Source: Bacteroidota bacterium (GTDB taxonomy: Bacteria; Bacteroidota; Ignavibacteria; SZUA-365). From it: DNA of 62,055 nt. A program made the position numbers and the translations under genes. The stretch lies in the NCBI GenBank assembly GCA_023432805.1, contig JAEYUG010000038.1:1-62055 (forward strand). Reading direction: 5' to 3'. Under the pieces are notes generated by a model. That model saw only the letters and a list, made by a program, of their open reading frames with translations. It was not told the origin of the DNA and made no database searches. Positions within the stretch are counted from its first letter, which is position 1. Each line of letters starts with the position of its first letter. Below, in pieces: positions 43,307-52,904 of this stretch.

Positions 43307-44821
43307 ATGCTCAAATGTACCGGGTTGTACGGCACGCCTGACAAGATCACAGCGGACATTCATGCCGTCGTCATTCCTGATACGGATGCCGCGTTCAAAC
43401 GTACGGTCGACAGGTTGTTGCCTGTGCTGAAGACGACACTCGCCGATTTGCGCACGAAGGGCGATTTTTCGGGGAAGGTCGACGAGGTGCTGCCGATCGT
43501 GCATGGCGACGCACGCTATATACTGGTCGGCATCGGAGATCCGGAATCCCTTGGCTTCGAGCAGCTGCGTCGTGCTGCAGCCCGGGCAATGAAGGCTGCG
43601 GCCGCATTCACTGGCACGGCGGTGGCGTTGTATCTGCCCGCCGAAGAGATGACAAAGCGCAGGCACATGGTCTTCGAGGATGTCGTCGAGGCGATGGTGG
43701 AAGGTGCGTTGCTTGGTGACTACAAGTTCGACAAGTACCGGAGTGCGGATGCCGGAACGAAGAAGGGGAAGTTCAAGGAATTGCGTATCGTCAGCGCGGA
43801 TGAGGGATTCCAGGGCAGGTTGAAGGCTGGTATCGAGACCGCACTCGCTGTCACGGAGGGGGTGCTGCTTGCTCGGACGTTGACGAGCACACCACCCTGC
43901 GACATGTCTGCCGACGTGCTGGCACGCGAAGCCACGGCGATCGCCAAAAAGTTCCAACTCAAGGCGACAGTGCTCGGGCGCAAGGAAATCGAGCTGCACA
44001 AGCTGCACGGGTTGCTCGCGGTCAATCGCGGCAGCGGAAAGGAACCGCGCTTCATCATTCTCGAGTACAATGCGACACGGCGTCGCATCCCTTCGTATGT
44101 GCTGGTCGGCAAAGGGGTGACGTTCGACTCCGGTGGATTGTCGATCAAGCCGGCCGCGTCGATGGAGGAGATGAAGATGGACATGGCGGGGGCAGCTGCA
44201 GTGCTGGGTGTCATGCACACGGCGGCCAAACTGAAGCTTCCCGTGCGTCTGACGGCGCTGATTCCCGCGACGGACAACATGCCAGGCGGAGATGCCCTGT
44301 GTCCCGGCGACATCATCACCTACGCAAATGGCAAGTCGGTCGAGGTCTTGAACACCGATGCAGAGGGACGTCTGATTCTTGCCGACGCACTGATCTACGC
44401 ACAGCGCTACAAGCCTGACGGGATCATCGATCTGGCGACGCTCACCGGAGCGGTCGTCGTGGCACTGGCCTCGCACGCCACGGGCATGATGGGCACGTCC
44501 GATGTGATCAAGGCGAAGTTGAAGGAAGCGGGCGAGCGCACCTACGAGCGGGTGTGGGAGCTTCCCCTCTACGAAGAGTACGACAAGATGCTCAAGAGCC
44601 AGGTTGCCGATCTGAAGAACATCGGAAGCCGCTGGGGAGGTGCGATTACAGCTGCAGCCTTCCTCAAGGCGTTTGTGGGCGACACGCCATGGGTGCATTT
44701 GGATATCGCCGGCACAGCGATGCTCGACGAGGCGACTGACTATGCGCCCAAGGGAGGAAGCGGTGTCGGTGTGCGGCTGCTGACCAGCTTCCTGCGGGCG
44801 CATCCGGCAAGCAAGGAGTGA
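43307..44821 (+). CDS. pepA: cytosolic leucyl aminopeptidase (M17)
   Basis: 504 aa. Two-metal aminopeptidase. VGKGVTFDSGGLSIKPAASMEEMKMDMAGAAAV holds the metal-binding Lys and Asp residues and NTDAEGRLILADALIYA is the family signature with catalytic Arg; the N-terminal macro-like domain is present. PepA also binds DNA in some bacteria. AGGAG (43295-43299) lies 7 bases before the ATG. Separate from nrnA by 186 bases containing a probable promoter. Confidence 0.95.
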   Translation: MLKCTGLYGTPDKITADIHAVVIPDTDAAFKRTVDRLLPVLKTTLADLRTKGDFSGKVDEVLPIVHGDARYILVGIGDPESLGFEQLRRAAARAMKAAAAFTGTAVALYLPAEEMTKRRHMVFEDVVEAMVEGALLGDYKFDKYRSADAGTKKGKFKELRIVSADEGFQGRLKAGIETALAVTEGVLLARTLTSTPPCDMSADVLAREATAIAKKFQLKATVLGRKEIELHKLHGLLAVNRGSGKEPRFIILEYNATRRRIPSYVLVGKGVTFDSGGLSIKPAASMEEMKMDMAGAAAVLGVMHTAAKLKLPVRLTALIPATDNMPGGDALCPGDIITYANGKSVEVLNTDAEGRLILADALIYAQRYKPDGIIDLATLTGAVVVALASHATGMMGTSDVIKAKLKEAGERTYERVWELPLYEEYDKMLKSQVADLKNIGSRWGGAITAAAFLKAFVGDTPWVHLDIAGTAMLDEATDYAPKGGSGVGVRLLTSFLRAHPASKE

Positions 44822-44862
44822 TCGCAGGGGATGCGACGCGCTCCCATCCCCATGCACTGCAA

Positions 44863-44887
44863 CGAGGGCGGCCATGTGCCGCCCTCG
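44863..44887. terminator. bidirectional hairpin terminator
   Basis: CGAGGGCGGC, loop CATGT, GCCGCCCTCG: perfect 10-bp stem between the stops of pepA (plus) and the patatin gene (minus). Confidence 0.75.
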
Positions 44888-44897
44888 CTCGTATCGA

Positions 44898-47699
44898 TTA
44901 CATGCCGATGCCGATGGAAAAGTAGAAGTTGATGGGACCAGAGCGTGTGCGCACGCCTGAACTGCCTCTGATGAATTCAAGAGTCTGCCCGATCGAAAAG
45001 TCGGCCGGACCGACCGGGGTGTCGAAGCCCAGGCTCATACCGTAGCCATGCCTCAGGGCGCTGAACTTTATTTGCTCGGGGTTCTCCCAGGTGCGACCGA
45101 TGCCGTAGTGCACGGAGGCGTAGGTGTCGACAAGGAGTTTGATGGGAAGCAGGTACCGCAGTTCCATTTCCGCAGCGAAGAGCTGGCGGCCGGTGTACTC
45201 GTTCTCGCGCATCCCGAGGAAGCTGTGCTGACCGCCCAGTCTGAATTCCTCCGAGCGCGGCATGGTGCGGTCTCCGTATCCGAAACGCATGCGAGGACGC
45301 AGGCTCCAGATTTCATCAGCTGTGGCGACATACACATGATACTCGGCGTTGAATCGTGTAAAGCTCAGATCGCTGCCGAGACCTGACTGCGCAACAAGGT
45401 AGGTCGCGGTAAAGTACATGCCGCGGGTGGGATAGGGGAATTTGTTCTGTGTATCGATGGTGGTGCCGAAACCGAGGGAGATGATGCGATGCTGCTCGCT
45501 GATGCCCAGAGGCCGGCTCGGTTCCTGCGTAAGCGTGCGGAGTTCGTGCTCTTCAGCACGGAGGGTCGCGTGAAGATCTCCGAACTTGCGAACGTACATG
45601 CCAGCGGTCGCGCTGCCACCGTATACGATGCGACGGTATGTTCCGATCACGTCGCGGGCCGGAGTGTTGGCGATGGCAGGTGGGGTGTCGGCGAATGCGT
45701 TGTAGTCGAACAGGTCGTAGTATCCGGCGAGTCGGAAATTGAGCGGCGTGTAGAAAAGAGAGCTCGTACTGTATTCGAGTGCATAGCTCCGATTCTTCAC
45801 ACCGCCATAGAAGGAGAGGTTCAACACAGTGCCCGTGCCGAAGAAATTCGCATCCCGGAGTTCGGCTCCGAACTGTGCGTTGCGTTCGTCATCGATGCGA
45901 ATCATACCCTGCATCACCTGTGAGGGACGCTCCTCGACGCGGATGCGGATCGTTGCGGCAGGATCTCCTTCGATGACGTCGAAGCTCACCTGATGGAAGA
46001 GGTTCAGGGCGGTGATGTTCGCGAGTCCCCGGCGGGCATTCTCGATGCGGAAAATGGAGCCGCTTTGCAATGGGAATTCGCGCAGCACGACAACCTCGTT
46101 TGTGCGCGTGTTCCCCTCCAATCGAACCTCGCTCACGATGCCTTCGGTGATGCGGATCACGAGCGAACCATCTGCTGCTCTGTAGTCGATGTCGCGCACA
46201 CGTGCAAGTGAGTACCCCGCATTGCGGTACGTGTGCAACACACCCTCTCCGAGCGCACGCAGCGATGCTGCTGACGCAGGTTGCCCGATCCAGCGACGAA
46301 AGAGCGGTGAGAACTGCGCATCGCCTATCGCCCGGTTGCCGTCGGTCGTGATCGTGATGATGCGGTCGCGCGCCACGGCATCGAGCAGCCACGTTCCGGT
46401 CGGACCGTCACCGCCGACGCGCAGGATGCGCAAGGCGGCATGCCGATCGGTTGCGATGAGCGCGTGCGCACGTGCGAGGACCTCATCATGGGTTCGCGGA
46501 GTACGCATCCACAGATCATCGTCGACGCTGACCGGGAAGCTGCAGCGGACAGTCGCTGGAGTGAAGTGCGCCGCAGGGTGATGCGCCAGCGTGGATCCTG
46601 CCTCCAACACGGCGGTCTGTGCGCTGAAGCGTGCCATGCACGCACTGTCGTAGTGCGCGCGCAGACGCGGCAAGGCACGTCTGCCCGCCTCGTATCCGAT
46701 GGCGAGCAGGGTGTCGATTTGCGAAAAATCGCTCGCAAGGATGGTGCCGAGATCGGGCGTGATGACAATGTCTGCGTCGGCCAACTGCGGCAGATTCGAT
46801 CGCTCCATCAGGATGTTCAGGATCTGATCGAGCGTTTCTATGGGATTTGTGATCTGCTCCCGCGTACGCGAGGGACTCGACGTGTTGACGGCATAGACGA
46901 TGTCACAGCCTGCTTCCCGGGCGACGTCCACAGGAATGTTCGCGTGCAGTCCGCCGTCGATCAGAGCGCAGGAGTCGCGCAGCACCGGTGCGAACAGCAC
47001 GGGGATCGTGGAACTCGCACGGAGGGCTTCTGCAAGGTTGCCGTGGTCGAGCACGACGCGTCGGCCGCTGTAGAGGTCGGTGGCGACGGCGCGAAACGGG
47101 ATGCGCAGACTGTCGAAATCCTGCGCATGATACAGCGCCTGTAGGGTCAGCTCGTTGAGCATGTTGGTCAGCCGCTGCCCGTTCGATACTGACACTGGGA
47201 GCATGGGACGTAGTCCGTCAAAGCGCAACGTGAAGATCGCACGGTCGGAAACAGGCTTCTGATCGACAAGCATGTTCGCGCGCTCGCCCTGATTGGAAAA
47301 GCGGAACAGATCGTCCCAGTCGATCGACCGGACGGTGCTGTCGAGCCGCTCGGGTGTGTATCCCGCAGCAAAGAGACCACCGACGATGCTTCCGATGCTC
47401 GTACCGACAATGAAGTCCGGTGTGATCCCCGCCTCGACGAGAGCACGCAGCACTCCCACCTGTGCGATTCCGCGCGCGCCACCACCGCTGAAGACGAGTC
47501 CGAGCCGAGGACGTTTGAACGCCGGGAAGGATGTGTGGGAAAAGGGCCGGGCTGCGATCGCTTCCGTCGGCACATCGCATACGAGCACTGTGTCGCCCGG
47601 ACCCGTATCATGGAGGGGAACTGCCGGGAACACCTTGACCGGAATGATGGTCAGCAGGGTCATCGACAGCATCAGCAATACCACGTATGAACATCGCAT
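44898..47699 (-). CDS. PlpD-like patatin-POTRA-outer-membrane barrel protein (type Vd-like)
   Basis: 933 aa. Residues 1-26 are a signal peptide. The patatin phospholipase domain (about 65-350) has oxyanion loop GGGARG (72-77), nucleophile Ser101 in GTSIG and Asp248 in IDGG, so the catalytic dyad is intact. Residues about 420-600 contain POTRA-like repeats (VRDIDYRAADGSLVIRITEG, VRLEGNTRTNEVVVLREF, NLFHQVSFDVIEGDPAATIRIRVEE). The C-terminal part is an Omp85-type 16-strand barrel (LGGQHSFLGMRENEYTGRQL; ends FYFSIGIGM). Similar to Pseudomonas PlpD and Fusobacterium FplA, but with more POTRA-like repeats than the single one usual there. Likely an outer-membrane phospholipase. Confidence 0.88.
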   Translation of the reverse strand: MRCSYVVLLMLSMTLLTIIPVKVFPAVPLHDTGPGDTVLVCDVPTEAIAARPFSHTSFPAFKRPRLGLVFSGGGARGIAQVGVLRALVEAGITPDFIVGTSIGSIVGGLFAAGYTPERLDSTVRSIDWDDLFRFSNQGERANMLVDQKPVSDRAIFTLRFDGLRPMLPVSVSNGQRLTNMLNELTLQALYHAQDFDSLRIPFRAVATDLYSGRRVVLDHGNLAEALRASSTIPVLFAPVLRDSCALIDGGLHANIPVDVAREAGCDIVYAVNTSSPSRTREQITNPIETLDQILNILMERSNLPQLADADIVITPDLGTILASDFSQIDTLLAIGYEAGRRALPRLRAHYDSACMARFSAQTAVLEAGSTLAHHPAAHFTPATVRCSFPVSVDDDLWMRTPRTHDEVLARAHALIATDRHAALRILRVGGDGPTGTWLLDAVARDRIITITTDGNRAIGDAQFSPLFRRWIGQPASAASLRALGEGVLHTYRNAGYSLARVRDIDYRAADGSLVIRITEGIVSEVRLEGNTRTNEVVVLREFPLQSGSIFRIENARRGLANITALNLFHQVSFDVIEGDPAATIRIRVEERPSQVMQGMIRIDDERNAQFGAELRDANFFGTGTVLNLSFYGGVKNRSYALEYSTSSLFYTPLNFRLAGYYDLFDYNAFADTPPAIANTPARDVIGTYRRIVYGGSATAGMYVRKFGDLHATLRAEEHELRTLTQEPSRPLGISEQHRIISLGFGTTIDTQNKFPYPTRGMYFTATYLVAQSGLGSDLSFTRFNAEYHVYVATADEIWSLRPRMRFGYGDRTMPRSEEFRLGGQHSFLGMRENEYTGRQLFAAEMELRYLLPIKLLVDTYASVHYGIGRTWENPEQIKFSALRHGYGMSLGFDTPVGPADFSIGQTLEFIRGSSGVRTRSGPINFYFSIGIGM

Positions 47700-47735
47700 C
47701 CTAAAAACATACGGACGCGGGGGGCGCCAAACAAG

Positions 47736-49133
47736 CTAGAGATCGAGCCTCAGGCCTGCGGCGAAGGAGATCGTTGAAAACGTCGAAGAGAAGAGACTCT
47801 GAATGTGGTTGGTGGCGAGATCGAGGGTCAGGGGACCCATATGCAGACCGAGTCCCACGCCGTACACTGCACCGAGAAGACCGCCAAACGATGCACCACC
47901 GCGTACAGAGAATGCGCGGACTATCCGCCAGTCCGCACCGAGGCTCGCTCGCACTCCACGCACACTCGCATACGTACTTGTGAGTCCCGTGCGCACCGAT
48001 GCCGCCAGCTGCACGCCCTGTCCGGGATTTCGGCGGTTGGCCCCGAACGTCCAGGCACCCGACACGGTGATCGCTGCGGGCAATGTCGTTGAAAAACTCT
48101 CGATGGATCGCTCCGTGCCATTGATCCGATCGATGATGTCCTGCACCTGCGTATCATCTGTCAGATCTGTGATGCGGAAGTCTTCGTCGGCGCGATTCTC
48201 CCTTGCTCCACGGCTCCATGAAATGGAGCCAAGATCGCTGATGGCCAGACCGAACCGGCCAGCATCGCCCACTCCCAGCACCGCTCCGACATCGAGCCCG
48301 ACACCCGTGCCCGAGGGGGAGGGGAAGAGGCTGGGAAAGACGATGCTGCTTCCATCGACGAGACCTGCACCGGCATGGCGCGCCAGCACGCCTGCATGGC
48401 CGCTGACTACGAATGAATCAGGATCGGTCGTGAACCGCGAATTGAAGCGTTCAACGCCGAAGTAGCCGAAGCCTTGCAGCAGTTTGACGGTTGCGCCGAT
48501 CGATACGGAGATCCCGCGCCTATTCTGTTTCACGATGTCGAGTGCGTACGTCAGTCCGTATTCGCGATGCCAGGTCGAGAGCAGGCGGGTCTCCGAAAAA
48601 TCGAACGTGCGGCCCGGGGGATTCCCGTTCAGCAGGAAATCCGCGTAGTCGCGCGGCAGCACTGCCTCGTTGAGCACGCGGTCACTCATGCTGATGCCAA
48701 ACGATCCGGCAGGTGTGCGCAGTGTGGCTGCGAACAGATGCATCGAAATGCCCGCCCCGATACGACCGGTGGCTCCGTCGAACGACCTGAGCAGTACGGC
48801 CTTGTCGGCTTCCGACAAGTGGTACGGTATGCGTCCCGCGCTCGAGGGTACACCGGTGAAATATCGCTTGTAACTGTCGTATTCCAGGAAATCCGTCCCC
48901 GCCCGCAAACCGAACGGTGCGATCGCAATCGACACCATCGAGCCGTGGGGACGAGTGATCAGTGAGGGATTCACACCGATGGCGTCGACCCCATGCAGCA
49001 GCGCGTCACTGCTGAAGGCCATGCCCGCATGACGTGCGCTGCCTGAAATCGGTTGTGCGTCAGCGACCGATCCCGCGATGAGCACGGTGACACAGATGAT
49101 CGTATGCAAGATGCCGCATGCGCGTTGTCTCAT
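47736..49133 (-). CDS. DUF5723-like outer-membrane protein
   Basis: 465 aa. Signal peptide MRQRACGILHTIICVTVLIAGSVADAQ; then AFSSDALLHGVDAIGVNPSL, the usual opening of DUF5723/PorV-like barrels, and Gly/Ser-rich beta-strands to the end (ISFAAGLRLDL). A family of Bacteroidota outer-membrane proteins of unknown role. It starts 8 bases after the stop of the large lipoprotein gene, so the two form an operon; 36 bases separate it from the patatin gene downstream. Confidence 0.72.
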   Translation of the reverse strand: MRQRACGILHTIICVTVLIAGSVADAQPISGSARHAGMAFSSDALLHGVDAIGVNPSLITRPHGSMVSIAIAPFGLRAGTDFLEYDSYKRYFTGVPSSAGRIPYHLSEADKAVLLRSFDGATGRIGAGISMHLFAATLRTPAGSFGISMSDRVLNEAVLPRDYADFLLNGNPPGRTFDFSETRLLSTWHREYGLTYALDIVKQNRRGISVSIGATVKLLQGFGYFGVERFNSRFTTDPDSFVVSGHAGVLARHAGAGLVDGSSIVFPSLFPSPSGTGVGLDVGAVLGVGDAGRFGLAISDLGSISWSRGARENRADEDFRITDLTDDTQVQDIIDRINGTERSIESFSTTLPAAITVSGAWTFGANRRNPGQGVQLAASVRTGLTSTYASVRGVRASLGADWRIVRAFSVRGGASFGGLLGAVYGVGLGLHMGPLTLDLATNHIQSLFSSTFSTISFAAGLRLDL

Positions 49134-49141
49134 GTCGTGTC

Positions 49142-51175
49142 CTATTTGATCACAACGGAGGAAGAGATCGTGACGGTGGCGAACCCGCGTACCTTGACAT
49201 AGTCGGTCGTGCGGAAAATCACCGGAGTACCGCCCCAGGTGTGCATGCGCAGACGGATGCGCACGCGCGTGCCTTCCGCAAGCCTGCGGAATTCCTCGCC
49301 AGTCATGCGCAACTGCGTGCGCGTCGTCACGGGTGCACTCGAGTACCCGCGTGCGTCGACAGGAGCAGCAGCCACCTCCATGGTCGTCCCACCCACGGTC
49401 GACGGAGTGAACAGCACCGTGCCCGCTGCATCCAGAATCTGGGGTTCGATCTGCACCCCTGCAGGCAGCCTGTTCTCGAGCACGAAGGTGAAGAGCCCCT
49501 CCTGCACCTTCAGCAGTTTGTCGCGCATCCCGTCATCGAGCGTCAGGGCGGTCGTGTCTTCCATCGTTCCATCCTGCATGGCCACCTGCATCGGGAACTC
49601 CATGAACAAATCGCCCGCGATCGAATCTCGGGAAGTGGCAGATCCGTACTGGGCCTGTCGGTTGAGCAGAAGCCGACCCCGCAGATCCAGCGTGTTCGAT
49701 ACGCGTGTGTCGAGGGAATTGAAGAACTGCGTCACGCGTCCCTCATCGAGATCGATGCGCGTCTCGGCACGGGCTGCAATGCTCTGCTGGGGGAAGCGGA
49801 GCGAATCCGACACGACGTTGCGTGACGAACGCCCGATTACCACTCCGTCGGTCAGATCGGCAGGGAAGGGGGTCGCATTCCTGACCACCGCCCACATGCG
49901 CACTGCGGTGAACTGGAGGTCCCCCTGCAACTGCTGTGACAGAGCCAGATCCACGATCGTCTGCTGATCGACCAGCAGCTCCTGGGGCGACAACACACCG
50001 TCCATGCGCTCCATCAGCACGCCGTCGAGCGACGCCGAGAGAGCAATACTGTCGGTTGCGCGCAGTGTCACCTGGCGGGGAGCCGTCGCTGCGCTCCGGA
50101 CGCTCACCGTGTACGTGAGCTGACGCTCGTCGGCAGGCGTGATCACGGCACCGGCTACATCCACCTGTGTCTGCGCTGTTGCTCCCGCTGCGACCTGAAG
50201 GGTTCGCCTCAGCGCCGTACCATTCATGGTGATTCCCGGCACCGTGACATCCACCGTCGCAGCGATCGGCAGATGATTGGCAAGCGAAATGCGAATAGTC
50301 CCTGCGGCTGCAGTTCCCCGCGTGATGCGCGATCCGTTGCCTGCCGAGAGATCCGCCCGTTCGACGAATTCAATGGTCTGCGCCGGCAGCAAGGCCACCG
50401 CCTCGATCACACGAGTGTCGACAAAGCTGCCGCGTATGCGCAGGTGATCATCCGAAATGACCGTCACCACCTGACCCGCACTGCCGGACGTGGCGGCGTG
50501 GATGCCGAGCTGGAGCATGCTCTGCAGGTCCATGCCCGCAAGAGAGACCGGAGCGAGCGCGAGCGATCCGTGGGCGGGCACGCTCGCCGTGATAGGGAGG
50601 CTTGCCAGCAGACGACGATTCGCATCATACAACGCGATCGGTCGTGGAAACGACACCGGAACGGGCAGCGCATTCTCGATCACGAAATGCGCCTCACCAC
50701 GTTCGAAGAGCACACGCGAGAAGCTGGCGGAAGCGTCCAGCGGTACGATCACTTCATTCTGGCTGGCATAGGGTGCCACCAGCCCGGCTCCCTGCGGAAG
50801 CGTCGGGAACACTTCGCCCACGGTCACCCGCGTGTCGATCACATCGGCCACGTCAAAGCAGAAGGACCCCACCTGCTGACTGAACACGTACTGCTGGTCG
50901 TCGAGACGCAGCGCATCACCGAGTTCGACCCGGTCGATCGGATAGCGACGCTGCACGATCAACATGTCACCCTCGCCGCGCGAGAGTGTCACCAGCGAGT
51001 CCTCCGCCAGCAGTTCCTCCATCGTGTAGGTCTGCGCCATCACGGGAATGTTCAGGTCCACATCCCATTCCGGCATCACCGGCGCAAGAGGAGCCTCGCA
51101 ACCACCAACGGTGAATACCACCGCCATCACCACAACGAAATGACGACCCAGAATCCATACCATACTTCGATGCAT
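49142..51175 (-). CDS. large lipoprotein of unknown function
   Basis: 677 aa. The ATG at 51175 is chosen because GGAG lies 5 bases upstream; a longer frame begins at 51211. Signal region ends in the lipobox FTVGGCEAP, so the protein is a lipoprotein; the mature part is almost entirely beta-strand with recurring blocks (NHLPIAATVDVTVPGI, NALPVPVSFPRPIALYDANR, NRLPAGVQIEPQILDAAG), which suggests several related immunoglobulin-like or adhesin-like domains. I do not recognise a family. Its gene is tied to the DUF5723 barrel gene; a partner on the outer membrane is plausible. Confidence 0.75.
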   Translation of the reverse strand: MHRSMVWILGRHFVVVMAVVFTVGGCEAPLAPVMPEWDVDLNIPVMAQTYTMEELLAEDSLVTLSRGEGDMLIVQRRYPIDRVELGDALRLDDQQYVFSQQVGSFCFDVADVIDTRVTVGEVFPTLPQGAGLVAPYASQNEVIVPLDASASFSRVLFERGEAHFVIENALPVPVSFPRPIALYDANRRLLASLPITASVPAHGSLALAPVSLAGMDLQSMLQLGIHAATSGSAGQVVTVISDDHLRIRGSFVDTRVIEAVALLPAQTIEFVERADLSAGNGSRITRGTAAAGTIRISLANHLPIAATVDVTVPGITMNGTALRRTLQVAAGATAQTQVDVAGAVITPADERQLTYTVSVRSAATAPRQVTLRATDSIALSASLDGVLMERMDGVLSPQELLVDQQTIVDLALSQQLQGDLQFTAVRMWAVVRNATPFPADLTDGVVIGRSSRNVVSDSLRFPQQSIAARAETRIDLDEGRVTQFFNSLDTRVSNTLDLRGRLLLNRQAQYGSATSRDSIAGDLFMEFPMQVAMQDGTMEDTTALTLDDGMRDKLLKVQEGLFTFVLENRLPAGVQIEPQILDAAGTVLFTPSTVGGTTMEVAAAPVDARGYSSAPVTTRTQLRMTGEEFRRLAEGTRVRIRLRMHTWGGTPVIFRTTDYVKVRGFATVTISSSVVIK

Positions 51176-51318
51176 GCACACTCCAATATCCTTGTCCTTG
51201 AAATCGGACACAGATCATGCCGATTCCCAATACGTTGCACACATCACCGTAGGTCCTGTTTCACCCTGTTTTCGCCGCATTCCAGCGAACAACCCATGAA
51301 CGAATCATTACGGGAATG

Positions 51319-51356
51319 AAAAAACTGCATGCATGCAATAATTGCAAGTTTGCAGT
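51319..51356 (-). terminator. intrinsic terminator after the thioesterase gene
   Basis: On the minus strand ACTGCA pairs with TGCAGT (outer stem) and TGCAA with TTGCA (inner stem, loop TTA), separated by a 4x4 internal loop, then a run of T (51324-51319). It lies in the 235-base gap before the large lipoprotein gene. I see no convincing promoter in the rest of that gap. Confidence 0.7.
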
Positions 51357-51410
51357 CTGACAACTCGTACCTTGGATGGATGAAACACGAAGCAAACGGC
51401 GGAAACCGTT

Positions 51411-51899
51411 TCAGCGTATGGAATTATCCGATGTATTACAAGCGATGATTCCCTCGAGTAGTGCCACAAATGGAGCGAAGGGCCGGAGCGGCCTACCGCT
51501 CGCAACATCCTGAAAGGCATGCACCGTATGGCCGGTCACGATCGGCTGGGTGTGAGCATCCGCCTTGAAGATCCTGTATTCGATGCGCAGGCGTGGTGAA
51601 TGGAAGTCCTGCACCTCGCTGGAAATCACAAGCATGTCGTCGTACCGAGCCGGAGCATGGTAGCGACAGTGCGCTTCCACGAGGGGAAGCCGCACACCCG
51701 CGGCTTCCATGCTGGTATACGGCATGCCGCACGCGCGCAGCAGCTCTGTGCGCCCGACTTCGAAGTACTCGAGATACTTCCCATTGTACACGATCTGCAT
51801 CTGATCGGTGTCGGCGTACCGCACGCGCAGCCGGGTTTCGTAGCGGATCGCCGGAACCTCTGCTCCGCTGCGATGCACCGTCACAGCCGTTGCACTCAT
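51411..51899 (-). CDS. YbgC/4HBT-type acyl-CoA thioesterase
   Basis: 162 aa. Hot-dog fold; RVRYADTDQMQIVYNGKYLEYFEVGRTELLR is the YbgC-type signature with the catalytic Asp of YADTDQMG. Hydrolyses acyl-CoA or hydroxybenzoyl-CoA esters; substrate unknown. The start overlaps the accA stop (ATGA), an association with fatty-acid synthesis. Confidence 0.88.
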   Translation of the reverse strand: MSATAVTVHRSGAEVPAIRYETRLRVRYADTDQMQIVYNGKYLEYFEVGRTELLRACGMPYTSMEAAGVRLPLVEAHCRYHAPARYDDMLVISSEVQDFHSPRLRIEYRIFKADAHTQPIVTGHTVHAFQDVASGRPLRPFAPFVALLEGIIACNTSDNSIR

Positions 51900-52846
51900 T
51901 CCGAAAAGCGGCCCATCGCCGAAAACTTGCGGATCCGATTTTTGACGAGTTGCTCGGGCTTGATGCGAGAAAGCATGCGTAGCTCATCGAGGAGGACGCT
52001 CTTGAGCTCCATCGCTGCTTCGACGGGATTGCGGTGCGCGCCACCGAGCGGCTCGACCACGACGCGATCGATGATCCCCTGTTCGAGCAGATCGGGAGCT
52101 GTCAGCTTCAGCGCCTCGGCAGCCTGCTCCTTGAAATCCCAGCTGCGCCAGAGGATGCTGGAACAGGATTCCGGAGCGATCACCGAGTACCACGTGTTTT
52201 CCAGCATGAGGATGCGGTCGCCGATACCGATGCCGAGCGCCCCCCCGGAAGCCCCCTCGCCGATGATCACCACGATGACGGGAACCGTCAGCCGCGCCAT
52301 CTCGAACAGGTTGCGCGCGATGGCCTCGGCCTGTCCCCGCTCTTCGGCCTCGATGCCGGGATACGCACCCGGCGTGTCGATGAGCGTGATGATGGGACGC
52401 CGGAACTTCTCGGCCAACTTCATCAATCGCAGGGCCTTGCGGTAGCCTTCGGGATTCGCCATGCCGAAATTGCGATGCAGGTTGCTCTTGGTGTCGCGGC
52501 CCTTCTGCTGGCCGATCACCATCACCGCGTGATCGTCCAGTTTGCCGAAACCGCCGATGATCGCCTTGTCGTCGCCGAACGTGCGATCGCCATGCAGCTC
52601 GGTGAAATCGGTCAGCATCATCGAGATGTAGTCGAGGGTGTACGGACGATCAGGATGTCGCGCCAACTGCACCTTCTGCCAGCGGGTCAGATTCGCATAC
52701 ACCGAGCGGCGCAGCTCGTCCACACGGGATTCGAGCGCCCCGATCTCACCATCCATTTCCAGGTCCTGCACCACATCGCGCATTTCGGCAATCTTCTGCT
52801 CGAGTGCGACGATGGGCTTTTCGAATTCAAGAACGGTCTTGGCCAT
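51896..52846 (-). CDS. accA: acetyl-CoA carboxylase carboxyltransferase subunit alpha
   Basis: 316 aa. AccA transfers carboxyl from carboxybiotin to acetyl-CoA with AccD. N-terminus LEFEKPIVALEQKIAEM; then ARHPDRPYTLDYI, FTELHGDRTFGDDKAIIGG, TPGAYPGIEAEERGQAEAIARNL and EGASGGALGIGIGDRILMLENTWYSVIAPE. All are typical. An in-frame TTG three codons upstream is possible, but the ATG at 52846 is preferred. No accD adjacent. Confidence 0.96.
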   Translation of the reverse strand: MAKTVLEFEKPIVALEQKIAEMRDVVQDLEMDGEIGALESRVDELRRSVYANLTRWQKVQLARHPDRPYTLDYISMMLTDFTELHGDRTFGDDKAIIGGFGKLDDHAVMVIGQQKGRDTKSNLHRNFGMANPEGYRKALRLMKLAEKFRRPIITLIDTPGAYPGIEAEERGQAEAIARNLFEMARLTVPVIVVIIGEGASGGALGIGIGDRILMLENTWYSVIAPESCSSILWRSWDFKEQAAEALKLTAPDLLEQGIIDRVVVEPLGGAHRNPVEAAMELKSVLLDELRMLSRIKPEQLVKNRIRKFSAMGRFSE

Positions 52847-52904
52847 TGCTCTCAATGCAAGTCAAAGTGAAAAAACGGTCGACGACTCCTGCGAAGATCG
52901 CACA

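Noticed and set aside
43220..44980. 586-codon minus-strand frame opposite pepA
   Set aside because: It reads through the bidirectional terminator at 44863 and has no recognisable domain.
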